This document shows positions 1-8,243 of a stretch of 18,802 bases of DNA, piece after piece (position 1 is the first letter of the stretch; the number at the start of each line of letters is the position of its first letter). A program made the position numbers and the translations under genes. This stretch comes from an uncultured Bacilli bacterium (GTDB lineage Bacteria > Bacillota_I > Bacilli_A > RF39 > UBA660): the NCBI GenBank assembly GCA_947627145.1, contig CANQUW010000117.1, forward strand, positions 1 through 18,802, given 5' to 3'. The notes under the pieces were generated by a model. That model saw only the letters and a list, made by a program, of their open reading frames with translations, did not search any database and was not told the origin of the DNA.

Positions 1-568
1 TATATTTATAAAGTAATTTTATATTTGTTGAATGATACAAGTTACTTAACTTTTCTATTTTTTCAATATTTAGTTTGCTAAATTCTAAGGTATCTATTCG
101 TAAATCATCAAATAACATTTTTTCTAAATTAGAATAATTACTTAATGGTTTTAAAGTATATAATTTATCACACAAAGCTTTCTCTGGTGTTGCGATTTGA
201 TAAGAATAATTATTTTCTTCTTTTAAAATTATTTCTTCTGGATATGCATCTTTTGGAATATCTCTATAAGTAAAAGTTCCGAAATAATTATTAAATTGTT
301 TTTTTCTTTTTTTATCAAAAGTTGCACAAGTTATTGTATTTACTCTTTCTGGAATTAAATTATAGAATGCTAAAGCATATTCAAAGGAAATATATGATGG
401 ACCATAAATACTTCCGGCAAGTAAATATCCTGGTGTGTTCGGATCCGTTTCATATAAACCATTTACAATTTTAATTAGTTTTCCATCTCTAACATCTCTT
501 GATAACTTCGTATCTTTATTAGAATAATTTTCTAAATTTTTTTTAGCAATACTATTAGTTATTATCAT
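1..568 (-). CDS. abiEi: AbiEi-type antitoxin (type IV toxin-antitoxin), partial at left edge
   Basis: Open from ATG 568-566 to the window edge (189 complete codons), so the C-terminus is missing. The start is set by AGAGGTG about 5 nt upstream. The protein opens with a compact wHTH-like segment ending KLIKIVNGLYETD (about residues 30-42). It continues with a GSIYGPSYISFEYAL stretch, a TFTYRDIP stretch and an ATPEKALCDKLY stretch, which is the pattern of the AbiEi antitoxin family. Known of the family: AbiEi represses its own promoter and counteracts the AbiEii nucleotidyltransferase toxin, and the pair can act in phage abortive infection. The toxin gene would lie just beyond the left edge (inference). 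It is divergent from the polysaccharide operon. The family call is from motif memory; that the frame is coding is much surer. Confidence 0.75.
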   Translation of the reverse strand, partial: MIITNSIAKKNLENYSNKDTKLSRDVRDGKLIKIVNGLYETDPNTPGYLLAGSIYGPSYISFEYALAFYNLIPERVNTITCATFDKKRKKQFNNYFGTFTYRDIPKDAYPEEIILKEENNYSYQIATPEKALCDKLYTLKPLSNYSNLEKMLFDDLRIDTLEFSKLNIEKIEKLSNLYHSTNIKLLYKY

Positions 569-613
569 ATTTTCACCTCTTTTTATCATTATACGATAAA
601 AACTGGTGAAAAT
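569..613. promoter_or_regulatory. 45-bp imperfect palindrome, likely AbiEi autoregulatory operator
   Basis: ATTTTCACC (569-577) mirrors GGTGAAAAT (605-613), and TTTTTATC (580-587) mirrors GATAAAAA (595-602). The axis is at 591 and 17 of 19 arm positions are symmetric. The TATAAT box is at the centre and the ribosome site lies in one outer arm. AbiEi proteins are known to bind inverted repeats in their own promoter, so autoregulation is the natural reading. Confidence 0.6.
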
Positions 614-616
614 CAA
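588..616 (-). promoter_or_regulatory. Promoter of the AbiEi gene
   Basis: On the minus strand there is TTGATT (616-611), a 17-nt spacer, then a perfect TATAAT (593-588). Transcription would start near 581, leaving a very short leader that carries AGAGGTG before ATG 568. It is entirely inside the palindrome at 569-613. Confidence 0.7.
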
Positions 617-664
617 TGGAATTTAATTGATAAAAGTCAATTTACAATTTAATTTTAATTTTTT

Positions 665-692
665 AACTATAGAAATTTCACTATAGTTTTTT
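665..692 (+). terminator. Terminator-like hairpin in the polysaccharide operon leader
   Basis: AACTATAG (665-672) and CTATAGTT (681-688) form an 8-bp stem with an 8-nt loop, followed by a T run (TTTTTTG, then TTTTTC). The only upstream gene is divergent, so there is no visible plus-strand gene for it to terminate. It may be an attenuator in the operon leader, or a terminator for antisense or readthrough transcripts. No clean promoter was found; TTGATA at 627-632 is a possible -35 without a convincing -10. Confidence 0.5.
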
Positions 693-704
693 TGTTTTTC
701 TTTA

Positions 705-731
705 ATCATAGAACTTTGTATGTTCTACGAT
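705..731 (+). promoter_or_regulatory. Second leader hairpin before the first polysaccharide gene
   Basis: TAGAAC (709-714) pairs with GTTCTA (722-727) around a 7-nt loop. ATC (705-707) pairs with GAT (729-731) beyond one mismatch. There is no T run, so it is not a terminator. Its 3' edge is next to ATAGTT (730-735), which could pair instead with AACTAT (665-670) and would then disrupt the terminator-like hairpin. Confidence 0.35.
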
Positions 732-759
732 AGTTTATGAAGTGGAGGATTGTGTTGTA

Positions 760-1449
760 ATGGATGAGAAATTAACAATTGAACCATTTGCAAGGCATGC
801 AAAAGATGGTGGAATTGATTTTGTTAGATGCCATGGCTATTTTCTTATAAAAAGACTTATAGATATAGTTGTTGGACTTGTTGGATTAGTTCTACTTATT
901 CCAATAACTATAATTATTAAAATTTGTTATATGTGTAATGGGGATTTCAATCCAGTTATATTCAAACAAAAAAGAATTGGTAAGGATGGAAAATTATTTA
1001 ATTTTTATAAGTTTAGAACTATGGTAGTTGATGCAGATAAGATATTAGAAGATATTTTAAATGAAGGTGGAGAACTTGCGGAAGAATATATAACAAATAA
1101 AAAATTAAAAGAGGATCCTAGAGTTACAAAGGTAGGAAAAATAATAAGAAAGTTCTCAATTGATGAATTACCACAGCTTATAAATGTTTTGTTAGGAAAC
1201 ATGACTCTTATTGGTAATAGACCATACCTACCTCGTGAAAGAGAGGATATGGATGGATTTTATAAAGATATAGTAAAAATAAAACCAGGTATTACAGGAT
1301 ACTGGCAAGTTAATGGTAGAAGTAATTGTACGTTTAAAGAAAGACTTGTTTTAGAGCAGTACTACTCTCTACATTATACATTAATTATGGATATTAAAAT
1401 ATTTTTAAAAACGTTTAAAGTAGTATTTTTTGGTAGAGACTCTAAATAA
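760..1449 (+). CDS. Undecaprenyl-phosphate sugar-phosphate transferase (polysaccharide initiation)
   Basis: A bacterial sugar transferase (WcaJ/CpsE/EpsL type) that attaches the first sugar-1-phosphate to undecaprenyl phosphate at the inner membrane face. At 229 aa it is the short, catalytic-domain-only form. Visible: one hydrophobic helix near residues 28-48, the basic FKQKRIG...FRTM region, D135-E136-L137-P138-Q139 and G152-N-R154-P155-Y-L-P158. Asn replaces the usual Pro in GPRP. The start is ATG 760, because GGAGG at 744-748 lies 11 nt ahead. A GTG at 742 gives a longer frame but overlaps that ribosome site. It is first in the operon, which suits initiation. The sugar transferred cannot be read from sequence. 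Confidence 0.9.
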   Translation: MDEKLTIEPFARHAKDGGIDFVRCHGYFLIKRLIDIVVGLVGLVLLIPITIIIKICYMCNGDFNPVIFKQKRIGKDGKLFNFYKFRTMVVDADKILEDILNEGGELAEEYITNKKLKEDPRVTKVGKIIRKFSIDELPQLINVLLGNMTLIGNRPYLPREREDMDGFYKDIVKIKPGITGYWQVNGRSNCTFKERLVLEQYYSLHYTLIMDIKIFLKTFKVVFFGRDSK

Positions 1450-1475
1450 AAAATAATTAGAAAGCAGTTGATAAA

Positions 1476-2489
1476 ATGGCAATTGAAAATAAAAAAAATC
1501 ATTTTATATGGATTGACTATCTTCGCACAATTTGTTGTGTATCTATTGTGTTAATTCATGTAATTGGTAATTGGTATAAATGTGTTGATTTAAAACATTT
1601 AATGTATGATAGATATTTTATAGACTGTGTTTTACTACAACCTTTCATTAGATTTGCAGTTCCAATTTTTATTATGATATCAGGATATTTATTACTAAAT
1701 CCAAATAAAAAATTAGATATAGAAAAAATACAAAAATATATTATTAAAATGTCTATTATTTTAGTTATATTTGGACTTACATTTTGTTTTATAGAGAATT
1801 TTTTTAATTTTGGATCTTCAAATATACCTAAATTAATAACAAATAGTTTTATTAATTTTATAGAAGGCAAATCTTGGGAACACATGTGGTATTTATATAT
1901 GCTCTTAGGATTATATTTAATTACTCCTATACTTAGATTATTTGTAAAACATGCAAATCATAAAACAGTAAATTTTACTCTACTATCTTTATTAATTGTA
2001 TCAATAATTATTCCTACAATTAATGATATTTTTTCGATTAAAATAACTTCTTTATATTTAGAAGAACTAAAATATATTTTTATATATTTATCAGGTTATT
2101 ATATTTGTCATTTAGATATTAAAAAGAGTTATATATATTGGGCAGGACTTATAGGTGCAATCGGATATTTCTTAGTAGAATTTTTTGTTGGTGGAGATTC
2201 CCAAACTAGCATTTTTATTCTCTTAGAAGCATGGTTTGTATTTATTTTCTTTAAAGACAAGAACCTAAAATATAACCCAATTATAAATTGTCTATCAAAA
2301 TATAGTTTTGGAATATATTTAGTTCATACATTTTGGATAAATTTATTTTTTAAATCCTTAAAATATTATCCAAGTATTTTACCTATAGGTATAGGAGAAT
2401 TTATTTTTACCGTAATAACATTATCGTTATCTTTATTAACATCATTTATTTTATACAAACTACCATTATTTAAAAAATTATTTAATTAA
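1476..2489 (+). CDS. Membrane acyltransferase (acyltransferase 3 family), probable O-acetyltransferase
   Basis: A polytopic 337-aa protein of the acyltransferase-3 family, which moves acyl (often acetyl) groups onto surface sugars. The signature opening is IDYLRTICCVSIVLIHV, with R17 and H28 spaced as in the family, followed by FAVPIFIMISGYLLL in the second helix. About ten hydrophobic segments follow, ending with the typical SKYSFGIYLVHTFWI near residues 265-285. Ribosome site is weak (AGAAAG about 10 nt upstream), so it may depend on translation of the preceding gene 26 nt away. In this locus it most likely O-acetylates the repeat unit or its lipid-linked precursor; substrate and acyl group are inference. 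Confidence 0.85.
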   Translation: MAIENKKNHFIWIDYLRTICCVSIVLIHVIGNWYKCVDLKHLMYDRYFIDCVLLQPFIRFAVPIFIMISGYLLLNPNKKLDIEKIQKYIIKMSIILVIFGLTFCFIENFFNFGSSNIPKLITNSFINFIEGKSWEHMWYLYMLLGLYLITPILRLFVKHANHKTVNFTLLSLLIVSIIIPTINDIFSIKITSLYLEELKYIFIYLSGYYICHLDIKKSYIYWAGLIGAIGYFLVEFFVGGDSQTSIFILLEAWFVFIFFKDKNLKYNPIINCLSKYSFGIYLVHTFWINLFFKSLKYYPSILPIGIGEFIFTVITLSLSLLTSFILYKLPLFKKLFN

Positions 2490-2505
2490 GTCAAGGAGTA
2501 ATAAT

Positions 2506-3612
2506 ATGGAAAAAATAAGAATCGCTCATATCATAGGTAAATGGGTTGGCGGTGGAGTTGAATCAGTAGTAATGAATTACTATAGAAATATAGATAGAGA
2601 ACATATTCAATTTGATTTTATTTGTGACTCTGATTCTACAGACATACCTTATGAAGAAATAAAAAAACTTGGTGGCAAAGTAATACTTATCCCACCCTAT
2701 CAAAAAATCTTTTTATATCATAAAGAACTTAAAAAAATATTAAAAAAAGACAATTATAAAATAGTTCATTCTCATATAAATGCGTTGTCCACTTTTCCAC
2801 TATTTGCTGCTAAAAGTGCTAGTGTTCCTATAAGGATTGCGCATAGTCATTCTACAACTAATAAAAAAGAATGGAAAAAAAATCTATTAAAACAAGCATT
2901 AAGACCTTTTTCAAAAATTTATGCTACTGACTATTTCGCATGTACAGAACATGCTGGACGTTGGTTGTTTGGTAACAAAGAAAATATCTTTATCTTAAAT
3001 AATGCTATTGATTTAGATAAATTTAAATATGATGAAAAAGTAAGAATAAAAAAAAGAAAAGAATTAAACATCGATAAAAATACGATAGTAATTGGTCATA
3101 TAGGTAGATTTGTACAACAAAAAAACCATGAACTTTTAATAGATATATTTAACGAAATACATAAACAAAACAAAAAAACTATTCTTTTACTTATTGGTAA
3201 AGGACCTCTTGAGGATGAAATCAAGGAGAAAGTTAAATCATTAGATTTAAATGACTCGGTAAAATTTCTCGGACAAAGAAATGATGTTAATGAATTATAT
3301 CAAGCTTTTGATTTGTTTTTATTTCCAAGTATTTATGAAGGACTTGGAATGGTGTTGATAGAAGCTCAAGCTTCTGGACTTTCTTGTGTGGCATCAACAG
3401 AAGTTCCTAAAGTTGCTAAAGTAACAGATAATTTTAAATATATTTCATTAAATGAAAGTACTTCAAAATGGGCTGAGGAAACATTAAAAATATTAAAACA
3501 TTATAAAAGAAAAGATGCAACTGTAGAAGTTAGACAAAGTGGTTACGACATAAAAAAAGAAGCACAAGTTTTAGAAGATAAATATAAAGAATTATTGGAG
3601 AAAGCATTATGA
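2506..3612 (+). CDS. Glycosyltransferase family 4 (GT-B fold)
   Basis: A 368-aa retaining glycosyltransferase of the GT4 / EpsF-like group. The N-terminal acceptor domain starts IAHIIGKWVGGGVESVVMNY, with the glycine-rich loop typical of the group. The C-terminal nucleotide-sugar domain has IGHIGRFVQQKNHELLI and the E278-x7-E286 motif (EGLGMVLIE). No membrane segment, so it probably sits at the inner membrane face and adds one sugar to the lipid-linked repeat unit. AAGGAG precedes ATG 2506. It overlaps the next gene by ATGA, suggesting coupled translation. Donor and linkage unknown. Confidence 0.9.
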   Translation: MEKIRIAHIIGKWVGGGVESVVMNYYRNIDREHIQFDFICDSDSTDIPYEEIKKLGGKVILIPPYQKIFLYHKELKKILKKDNYKIVHSHINALSTFPLFAAKSASVPIRIAHSHSTTNKKEWKKNLLKQALRPFSKIYATDYFACTEHAGRWLFGNKENIFILNNAIDLDKFKYDEKVRIKKRKELNIDKNTIVIGHIGRFVQQKNHELLIDIFNEIHKQNKKTILLLIGKGPLEDEIKEKVKSLDLNDSVKFLGQRNDVNELYQAFDLFLFPSIYEGLGMVLIEAQASGLSCVASTEVPKVAKVTDNFKYISLNESTSKWAEETLKILKHYKRKDATVEVRQSGYDIKKEAQVLEDKYKELLEKAL

Positions 3613-5342
3613 AAATAAAATACATTTCATTTGATATATATGATACTTTAATAAAAAGAATTATACCTGTCGATGATTTATATGATTTGATGGAAAAACA
3701 ATTAAATAATAAATATAGTATTAAAATTAAAAACTTTAAAATTAAAAGAAAAGAAGCTGAAAAAATAGCTAAAAATAAAGTTGGAAATAATTATGATATA
3801 AATGATATTTATAATTATTTTCCAAATTCTTTATCTAAAAGAGATATAAGTAAAATTATAAATTTAGAAAAAGAATATGAAATAAAATGTTCTGTTATTA
3901 ATTTTGAAGGTTTTAAGCTATATAACAAATATAAAGATAAATATAAAATAATTTGCATAAGTGATATGTATTTAGATTGTAAAACCATTCAATCTATTTT
4001 AAAACATAATGGTTATGATATTAATAAAATTTATGTTTCTTGTGAAGAAAACAAAAGCAAAAAAGAATTTAATTTATATACAAAAGTATTAAATGATTTA
4101 AAAATTAGTAAAGATGAAATATTACATATTGGAGATGCTAAAAGAAGTGATTTTATAAATCCTAAGCTATTAGGAATAAAATCTAAATTAATAAAAAACA
4201 GTTTTATAAATAATGATAATTATTATTATGATATAGGATTTAATTTATTTGGTCCATTAATGTATGAGTTTTGTCATTTTATAAAAGACAATATTAAAGA
4301 AGATAGTAATATACTTTTTGTATCTCGTGAAGGAGAATTCTTTAGAGAATGTTTTAATATATTATACCCTACTCTAAATACTAATATGATTTATTTATCT
4401 CGTAAAAGTGTAACTATAGGTACCTCTAGTGTTTTACTAAAAAAAATAACTTTAGAAGAATTAATTAAATATATAAGTGTAAAAAGAAATGAAACTATTT
4501 TAGAGTTTCTTAACAGATTAGGACTTAATCCTAATAAATATGAAAGTAAATTAAAAAAAGAAAATATAAACTTGGATAATTTATTATATTCAGTAAATTT
4601 AGATTCCTTTTTTATGGAAAACAAAGAAGAAATCATTAAAGATTTAAAAAGTAGTAATTTATTATTTAATGAATACTTAAATAATAAATTAAAAGATAAT
4701 AATACTTTAGTTGATATAGGTTGGAAAGGAAGTATGCAAAACTTACTTTCCAAATATTTAAAATTAACTAATTCAAATAAAAATATTAATGGACTTTATT
4801 TGGGAGTAATGGATAACAAAAACAAAAAAGGATTTTTATTTAATGAAAATAATAATATATGTCAAAATGTATTAAACTATTCTGGACTTTTAGAAATAAT
4901 ATTTATGCCTAATTATGGATCTGTAATTGGATATAAAAAAGAAAATAAAGATATCATTCCAATTTTTGATAAAATCGAGTTTACTTCTAAAAGTTTAGAA
5001 ATAATTAAAGAAGTACAAAATGGAATAATAGATAAATTGAAAGCACTTATTTTATTTGATAACGAAATTAAAATAACTAAAAAAGAAATTCTTGAAAATC
5101 TTAACAAATTTGGTAATAAGCCTTCTTTATATGATATTGAACGTTTAAAAAAACTAGAGTTTTATGATAATGGTAAATTTCATTATTTAGTAGAGCCTTT
5201 ATCAATTGTTAATTTTAAAGAAAATTTTTTAAACACAAAATGGAAAACTGCTTATTTAAAACAATGCTTTAGATTTAATTTACCATATGACAAAGTAATT
5301 GTATGGACAAGGGAAAGAGTTGATATTCGTGACAAAAGTTAG
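3609..5342 (+). CDS. Two-part HAD-superfamily protein of polysaccharide loci (COG5610-like)
   Basis: A 577-aa protein. Residues 1-200 are a HAD hydrolase-like domain: motif I F8-D9-I-Y11-D12-T13-L, motif II S118-D119, Lys around 149-152, and motif IV G175-D176-A-K-R-S180-D181. The +2 acid/base Asp of most HAD phosphatases is Tyr (D-x-Y), as in haloacid dehalogenases, so ordinary phosphatase activity is uncertain. Residues about 205-577 are a separate domain with FVSREGEFF (near 237-245), a Y-L-S-R-K-S stretch and V368-D-I-G-W-K-G374. I recognise this arrangement from COG5610-type proteins in capsule and O-antigen clusters, whose function is not established. Start is fixed by the ATGA overlap with the GT4 gene. 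A role in repeat-unit modification or transfer is inference. Confidence 0.7.
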   Translation: MKIKYISFDIYDTLIKRIIPVDDLYDLMEKQLNNKYSIKIKNFKIKRKEAEKIAKNKVGNNYDINDIYNYFPNSLSKRDISKIINLEKEYEIKCSVINFEGFKLYNKYKDKYKIICISDMYLDCKTIQSILKHNGYDINKIYVSCEENKSKKEFNLYTKVLNDLKISKDEILHIGDAKRSDFINPKLLGIKSKLIKNSFINNDNYYYDIGFNLFGPLMYEFCHFIKDNIKEDSNILFVSREGEFFRECFNILYPTLNTNMIYLSRKSVTIGTSSVLLKKITLEELIKYISVKRNETILEFLNRLGLNPNKYESKLKKENINLDNLLYSVNLDSFFMENKEEIIKDLKSSNLLFNEYLNNKLKDNNTLVDIGWKGSMQNLLSKYLKLTNSNKNINGLYLGVMDNKNKKGFLFNENNNICQNVLNYSGLLEIIFMPNYGSVIGYKKENKDIIPIFDKIEFTSKSLEIIKEVQNGIIDKLKALILFDNEIKITKKEILENLNKFGNKPSLYDIERLKKLEFYDNGKFHYLVEPLSIVNFKENFLNTKWKTAYLKQCFRFNLPYDKVIVWTRERVDIRDKS

Positions 5343-6285
5343 TGTAATAGTACCAGTTTTTAATGTAGAAAATTATCTCAAAAGGTGTTTAGATTCATTA
5401 GTAAATCAGACTCTTAATGATTTAGAAATTATTATAGTAAATGATGGTTCAACTGATGGCTCTTCTATGATTTGTGAAGAGTATGATAAAAAATTTTCTA
5501 ATATAAAATATATTTCACAAAAAAATAAAGGATTAAGCGGCGCTAGAAACACAGGAATTAGTATTGCTAGTGGAGAGTATTTAGGCTTTGTTGATAGTGA
5601 TGATTTTGTTAAAAAAGATATGTTTGAATTTTTATATAATAATGCAAAAAAATATAATGTAGATATTTCATGTTGTGGTCATGAAACTTATTATGATGAT
5701 GGTTCTATAAAGTTAAACACTAAAAAAGGAATCAAAAAATTTTACAGCAAAAGTGAAGCACTTGATTATTTTTTACTTCAAGAATATTTTGATATTGTAA
5801 CATGGAATAAAATTTATAAAAAAGAATTGTTTGAAAACATTGAATTTCCTGTAGGAAAAATATATGAGGATATGCAAACTATTTATAAATTAATAGATGT
5901 TTCAAATGGTTTATATTTAGATTCTACTCCAAAATATTATTACTATAAAAGAAAAAATTCTATTTCTAATTCTAAATTTAATAATGAAACTTTAAAGATA
6001 ATTGATTATGTGGATGACTATGTTAGTTTATGTGAAAAAAATTCAAAAAATAATAAATTAATTTATATTGGTCAAATAAGATGGCATTTGGTTGTCTTAA
6101 ATAAAATGATAACTGCTAAACAAGTGAATTATTCTTTGGTTAATAAATTAAAAAAATATATAAGAGAGAACTTGTTTTTGATAGTATTTACTAACAAATT
6201 ACCTCTAGTAAGAAAATTGCAAATAATATTGTTTCAAATATCATTTAGTTTATATAAAAAAATTTATGTTAAAGAGTTTTGTTAA
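5329..6285 (+). CDS. Glycosyltransferase family 2 (GT-A fold)
   Basis: Inverting family 2 transferase, 318 aa from GTG 5329. It begins TKVSVIVPVFNVENYL and has the VNDGSTDGS donor loop, the D89-S-D91-D metal-binding motif (FVDSDDFV) and a later YEDMQT segment carrying the catalytic acid. No clear membrane helix. The frame is open further upstream (TTG codons at 5299 and 5320), but the family normally starts just before KVSVIVP. GTG 5329, behind AAGGGAAAGAG (5309-5319), overlapping the HAD gene by 14 nt, fits best; TTG 5320 is the alternative. It adds a sugar to the lipid-linked repeat unit; donor unknown. Confidence 0.88.
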   Translation: MTKVSVIVPVFNVENYLKRCLDSLVNQTLNDLEIIIVNDGSTDGSSMICEEYDKKFSNIKYISQKNKGLSGARNTGISIASGEYLGFVDSDDFVKKDMFEFLYNNAKKYNVDISCCGHETYYDDGSIKLNTKKGIKKFYSKSEALDYFLLQEYFDIVTWNKIYKKELFENIEFPVGKIYEDMQTIYKLIDVSNGLYLDSTPKYYYYKRKNSISNSKFNNETLKIIDYVDDYVSLCEKNSKNNKLIYIGQIRWHLVVLNKMITAKQVNYSLVNKLKKYIRENLFLIVFTNKLPLVRKLQIILFQISFSLYKKIYVKEFC

Positions 6286-6332
6286 TATGAAAATAAACAC
6301 GAAATAAAATTTATATTTAGGAGGTTGATAAT

Positions 6333-7490
6333 ATGACTTATTTATTTTGTTTTATATGGGCACCGCTATTTATGTATTTAGCAGAAAAACAACTAACAAA
6401 GGGAAATAAGAGAAATGGTTGGATTTTAATGTTTATCGCAATAATAGTACCCTCTTTAGTTGCTGGGTTAAGGTCAGTATCTAAAGATTTTGGTGCAGAT
6501 GTTACCGCATATGTTACGCCAGTAGTAAAAGATGCGTCTTCTATGGGTTTTAGTTCTTTTATAAAAACATCTAAAAATTATGCTGGATACTTAGAACCGG
6601 GCTATATGACTTTAATCTATCTTTGTACTCGTATATCATCTTCACCAAACTTTTCTCTATTCGTATTACAATTTTTAACTATATTATTTGTTACATTATT
6701 TGCTTATAAAAATAGAGATAAAACTAATATGGCATTTGTATTGTTAATATACATGCTTCTTTGGTTTTGCTATACACTCGCAATTACGAGACAAAGTTTA
6801 TCCGTCGCAATTATTTTGTATTCGACGACATTTTTCCAAGATAAAAAATATTTTAAAACATTAATTTTATTCTTACTCGCATTTACTATTCACAATTCTA
6901 GTTTCATTGCTATCGCGCTATATGCTTTAATGTTTCTATCACAAAGTAAACTTGATAATAGAAAGAAAAAAACTATTTACTTTTTATATTGTTCTTCACT
7001 TGTGGTATGTACTTTATTTTTTGAACAAGTCGTTTATTTCTTTACATATATTATTCCTGTTTTATCAGAAAAAGTTTATAACTATACTCAATTTTATTTT
7101 CCAGACAAAGAATATAATCAATTATCAGAACTTGCCCTACATACATTCTTTCTTTTATGTGGATTATTTTATATGAAATTTGCTAATAAGGAAAAATCAA
7201 AAATTGATATAAGTTTTATTATGTTACTTTTAATTACTGATTATACAACTTTATTACTTAATTATAAAGTTGTAAACGTTAATAGAATGGGATTCTGTTT
7301 TTACTATATGGCTCTATTCTATTTAATACCTAATTTAAAAATGGCATTTAAAGACGATAAAAATATACGGTCTTTAGTTTCTATATTTTGTATTGTTGTA
7401 ATGTTTGGAATATGGGTTTTCAGATTCCCTATTAGAAATTGGTGTAATGAATTCCCATATAAATCAGATATAATTAAATTTTTACATTAA
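6333..7490 (+). CDS. wzy: EpsG-family membrane protein, probable Wzy-type polysaccharide polymerase
   Basis: A 385-aa polytopic protein with about ten hydrophobic helices. It matches the EpsG family: R47 in a VAGLRS loop, G54-A-D-V-T-A-Y60 (usually GTD...Y), the YLEPGY element near residue 90, TRQSLSVAI in the middle and FTIHNSS around 185. Wzy-type enzymes join lipid-linked repeat units on the outer face of the membrane. An excellent AGGAGG precedes ATG 6333 after a 47-nt gap, the largest in the operon. It is the only polymerase candidate, and a Wzx flippase is encoded downstream, which supports the assignment. Sequence divergence in this family makes the exact linkage unpredictable. Confidence 0.82.
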   Translation: MTYLFCFIWAPLFMYLAEKQLTKGNKRNGWILMFIAIIVPSLVAGLRSVSKDFGADVTAYVTPVVKDASSMGFSSFIKTSKNYAGYLEPGYMTLIYLCTRISSSPNFSLFVLQFLTILFVTLFAYKNRDKTNMAFVLLIYMLLWFCYTLAITRQSLSVAIILYSTTFFQDKKYFKTLILFLLAFTIHNSSFIAIALYALMFLSQSKLDNRKKKTIYFLYCSSLVVCTLFFEQVVYFFTYIIPVLSEKVYNYTQFYFPDKEYNQLSELALHTFFLLCGLFYMKFANKEKSKIDISFIMLLLITDYTTLLLNYKVVNVNRMGFCFYYMALFYLIPNLKMAFKDDKNIRSLVSIFCIVVMFGIWVFRFPIRNWCNEFPYKSDIIKFLH

Positions 7491-7505
7491 AGGAAGTGAA
7501 TTGAT

Positions 7506-8243
7506 ATGATACCTAAAAAAATACATTATTGTTGGTTTGGAAAAGGTAAAAAAGATAAATTATTTTATAAATGTTTAGAATCGTGGAAAAAGTATTTTCC
7601 AGATTATGAAATAATAGAATGGAATGAAGATAATTTTGACATAAACTATAATGATTATGTAAGAGAAGCGTATGAATGTGGTAAGTTTGCTTTTGTAAGT
7701 GATGTTGCTAGACTTAAAGTAATATATGATTATGGTGGAATATATTTTGATACTGATGTAGAAGTATTAAAAAAATTTGACGATGACCTTTTAGAATATG
7801 GGTATTTTGGAGAAGAAAGAGAAAAATATATTAATACAGGTCTAGGATTTGCTGCTCCACCAAAAAATAAAATAGTAAAAATAATGTTGAATGATTATCA
7901 AAAATTACATTTTATAAAAAAAGATGGGACATTAGATTTAACACCTTGTCCTGAAAGAAATAGTTTCTCATTAACTAGTAGAGGATATGTATTAAGACCT
8001 AATAAAAAAATTGAAAACATTCCTATTTATAGCAAAGAATACATTGGTGGTTTTGATTATGAAAATCTTCACTATATTATTAGTGATAAAACATATTCTG
8101 TCCACCATTATAATGCATCATGGGAAAATTCTAAAAATCGAAAAAAACTAAAAGTAAAAAGAATAATTAGTAAAATTATAGGAATAAACAATTACAAAAA
8201 ACTTAAAAAAATAGTAAAAAAAGACGAGGAAAAATCATTATGA
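7506..8243 (+). CDS. GT32-type glycosyltransferase (capsular polysaccharide / OCH1-like)
   Basis: A 245-aa transferase with the DxD sugar-binding region of the Gly_transf_sug / OCH1-related family. It starts IPKKIHYCWFGKG, continues SWKKYFPDYEIIEWNEDNF, then FAFVSDVARLKVIYDYGGIYFDTDVEVL, with the metal-binding D82-T-D84. Late motifs include a YSVHHYNASW stretch, typical of the family's C-terminal histidine/tryptophan region. The C-terminal 35 residues are very Lys-rich, which could help membrane association. AAGGAAGTG precedes ATG 7506. It ends with an ATGA overlap with the epimerase gene. Related enzymes transfer mannose, galactose or GlcNAc; the donor here is unknown. Confidence 0.88.
   Translation: MIPKKIHYCWFGKGKKDKLFYKCLESWKKYFPDYEIIEWNEDNFDINYNDYVREAYECGKFAFVSDVARLKVIYDYGGIYFDTDVEVLKKFDDDLLEYGYFGEEREKYINTGLGFAAPPKNKIVKIMLNDYQKLHFIKKDGTLDLTPCPERNSFSLTSRGYVLRPNKKIENIPIYSKEYIGGFDYENLHYIISDKTYSVHHYNASWENSKNRKKLKVKRIISKIIGINNYKKLKKIVKKDEEKSL

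Noticed and set aside
742..759. GTG start six codons upstream of the sugar transferase ATG
   Set aside because: The codons overlap the GGAGG at 744-748, which serves the ATG at 760.
1005..1202. Minus-strand open frame inside the sugar transferase gene
   Set aside because: Shadow of a real gene, no ribosome site or family resemblance. The same applies to frames at 1556-1885, 4391-4753, 4913-5107, 6952-7176, 11593-11886 and 18291-18530.
3609..3612. Possible TGA-as-Trp code, suggested by the AT-rich, Mollicutes-like composition
   Set aside because: TGA ends genes at natural family lengths in several ATGA overlaps, and conserved Trp residues use TGG.
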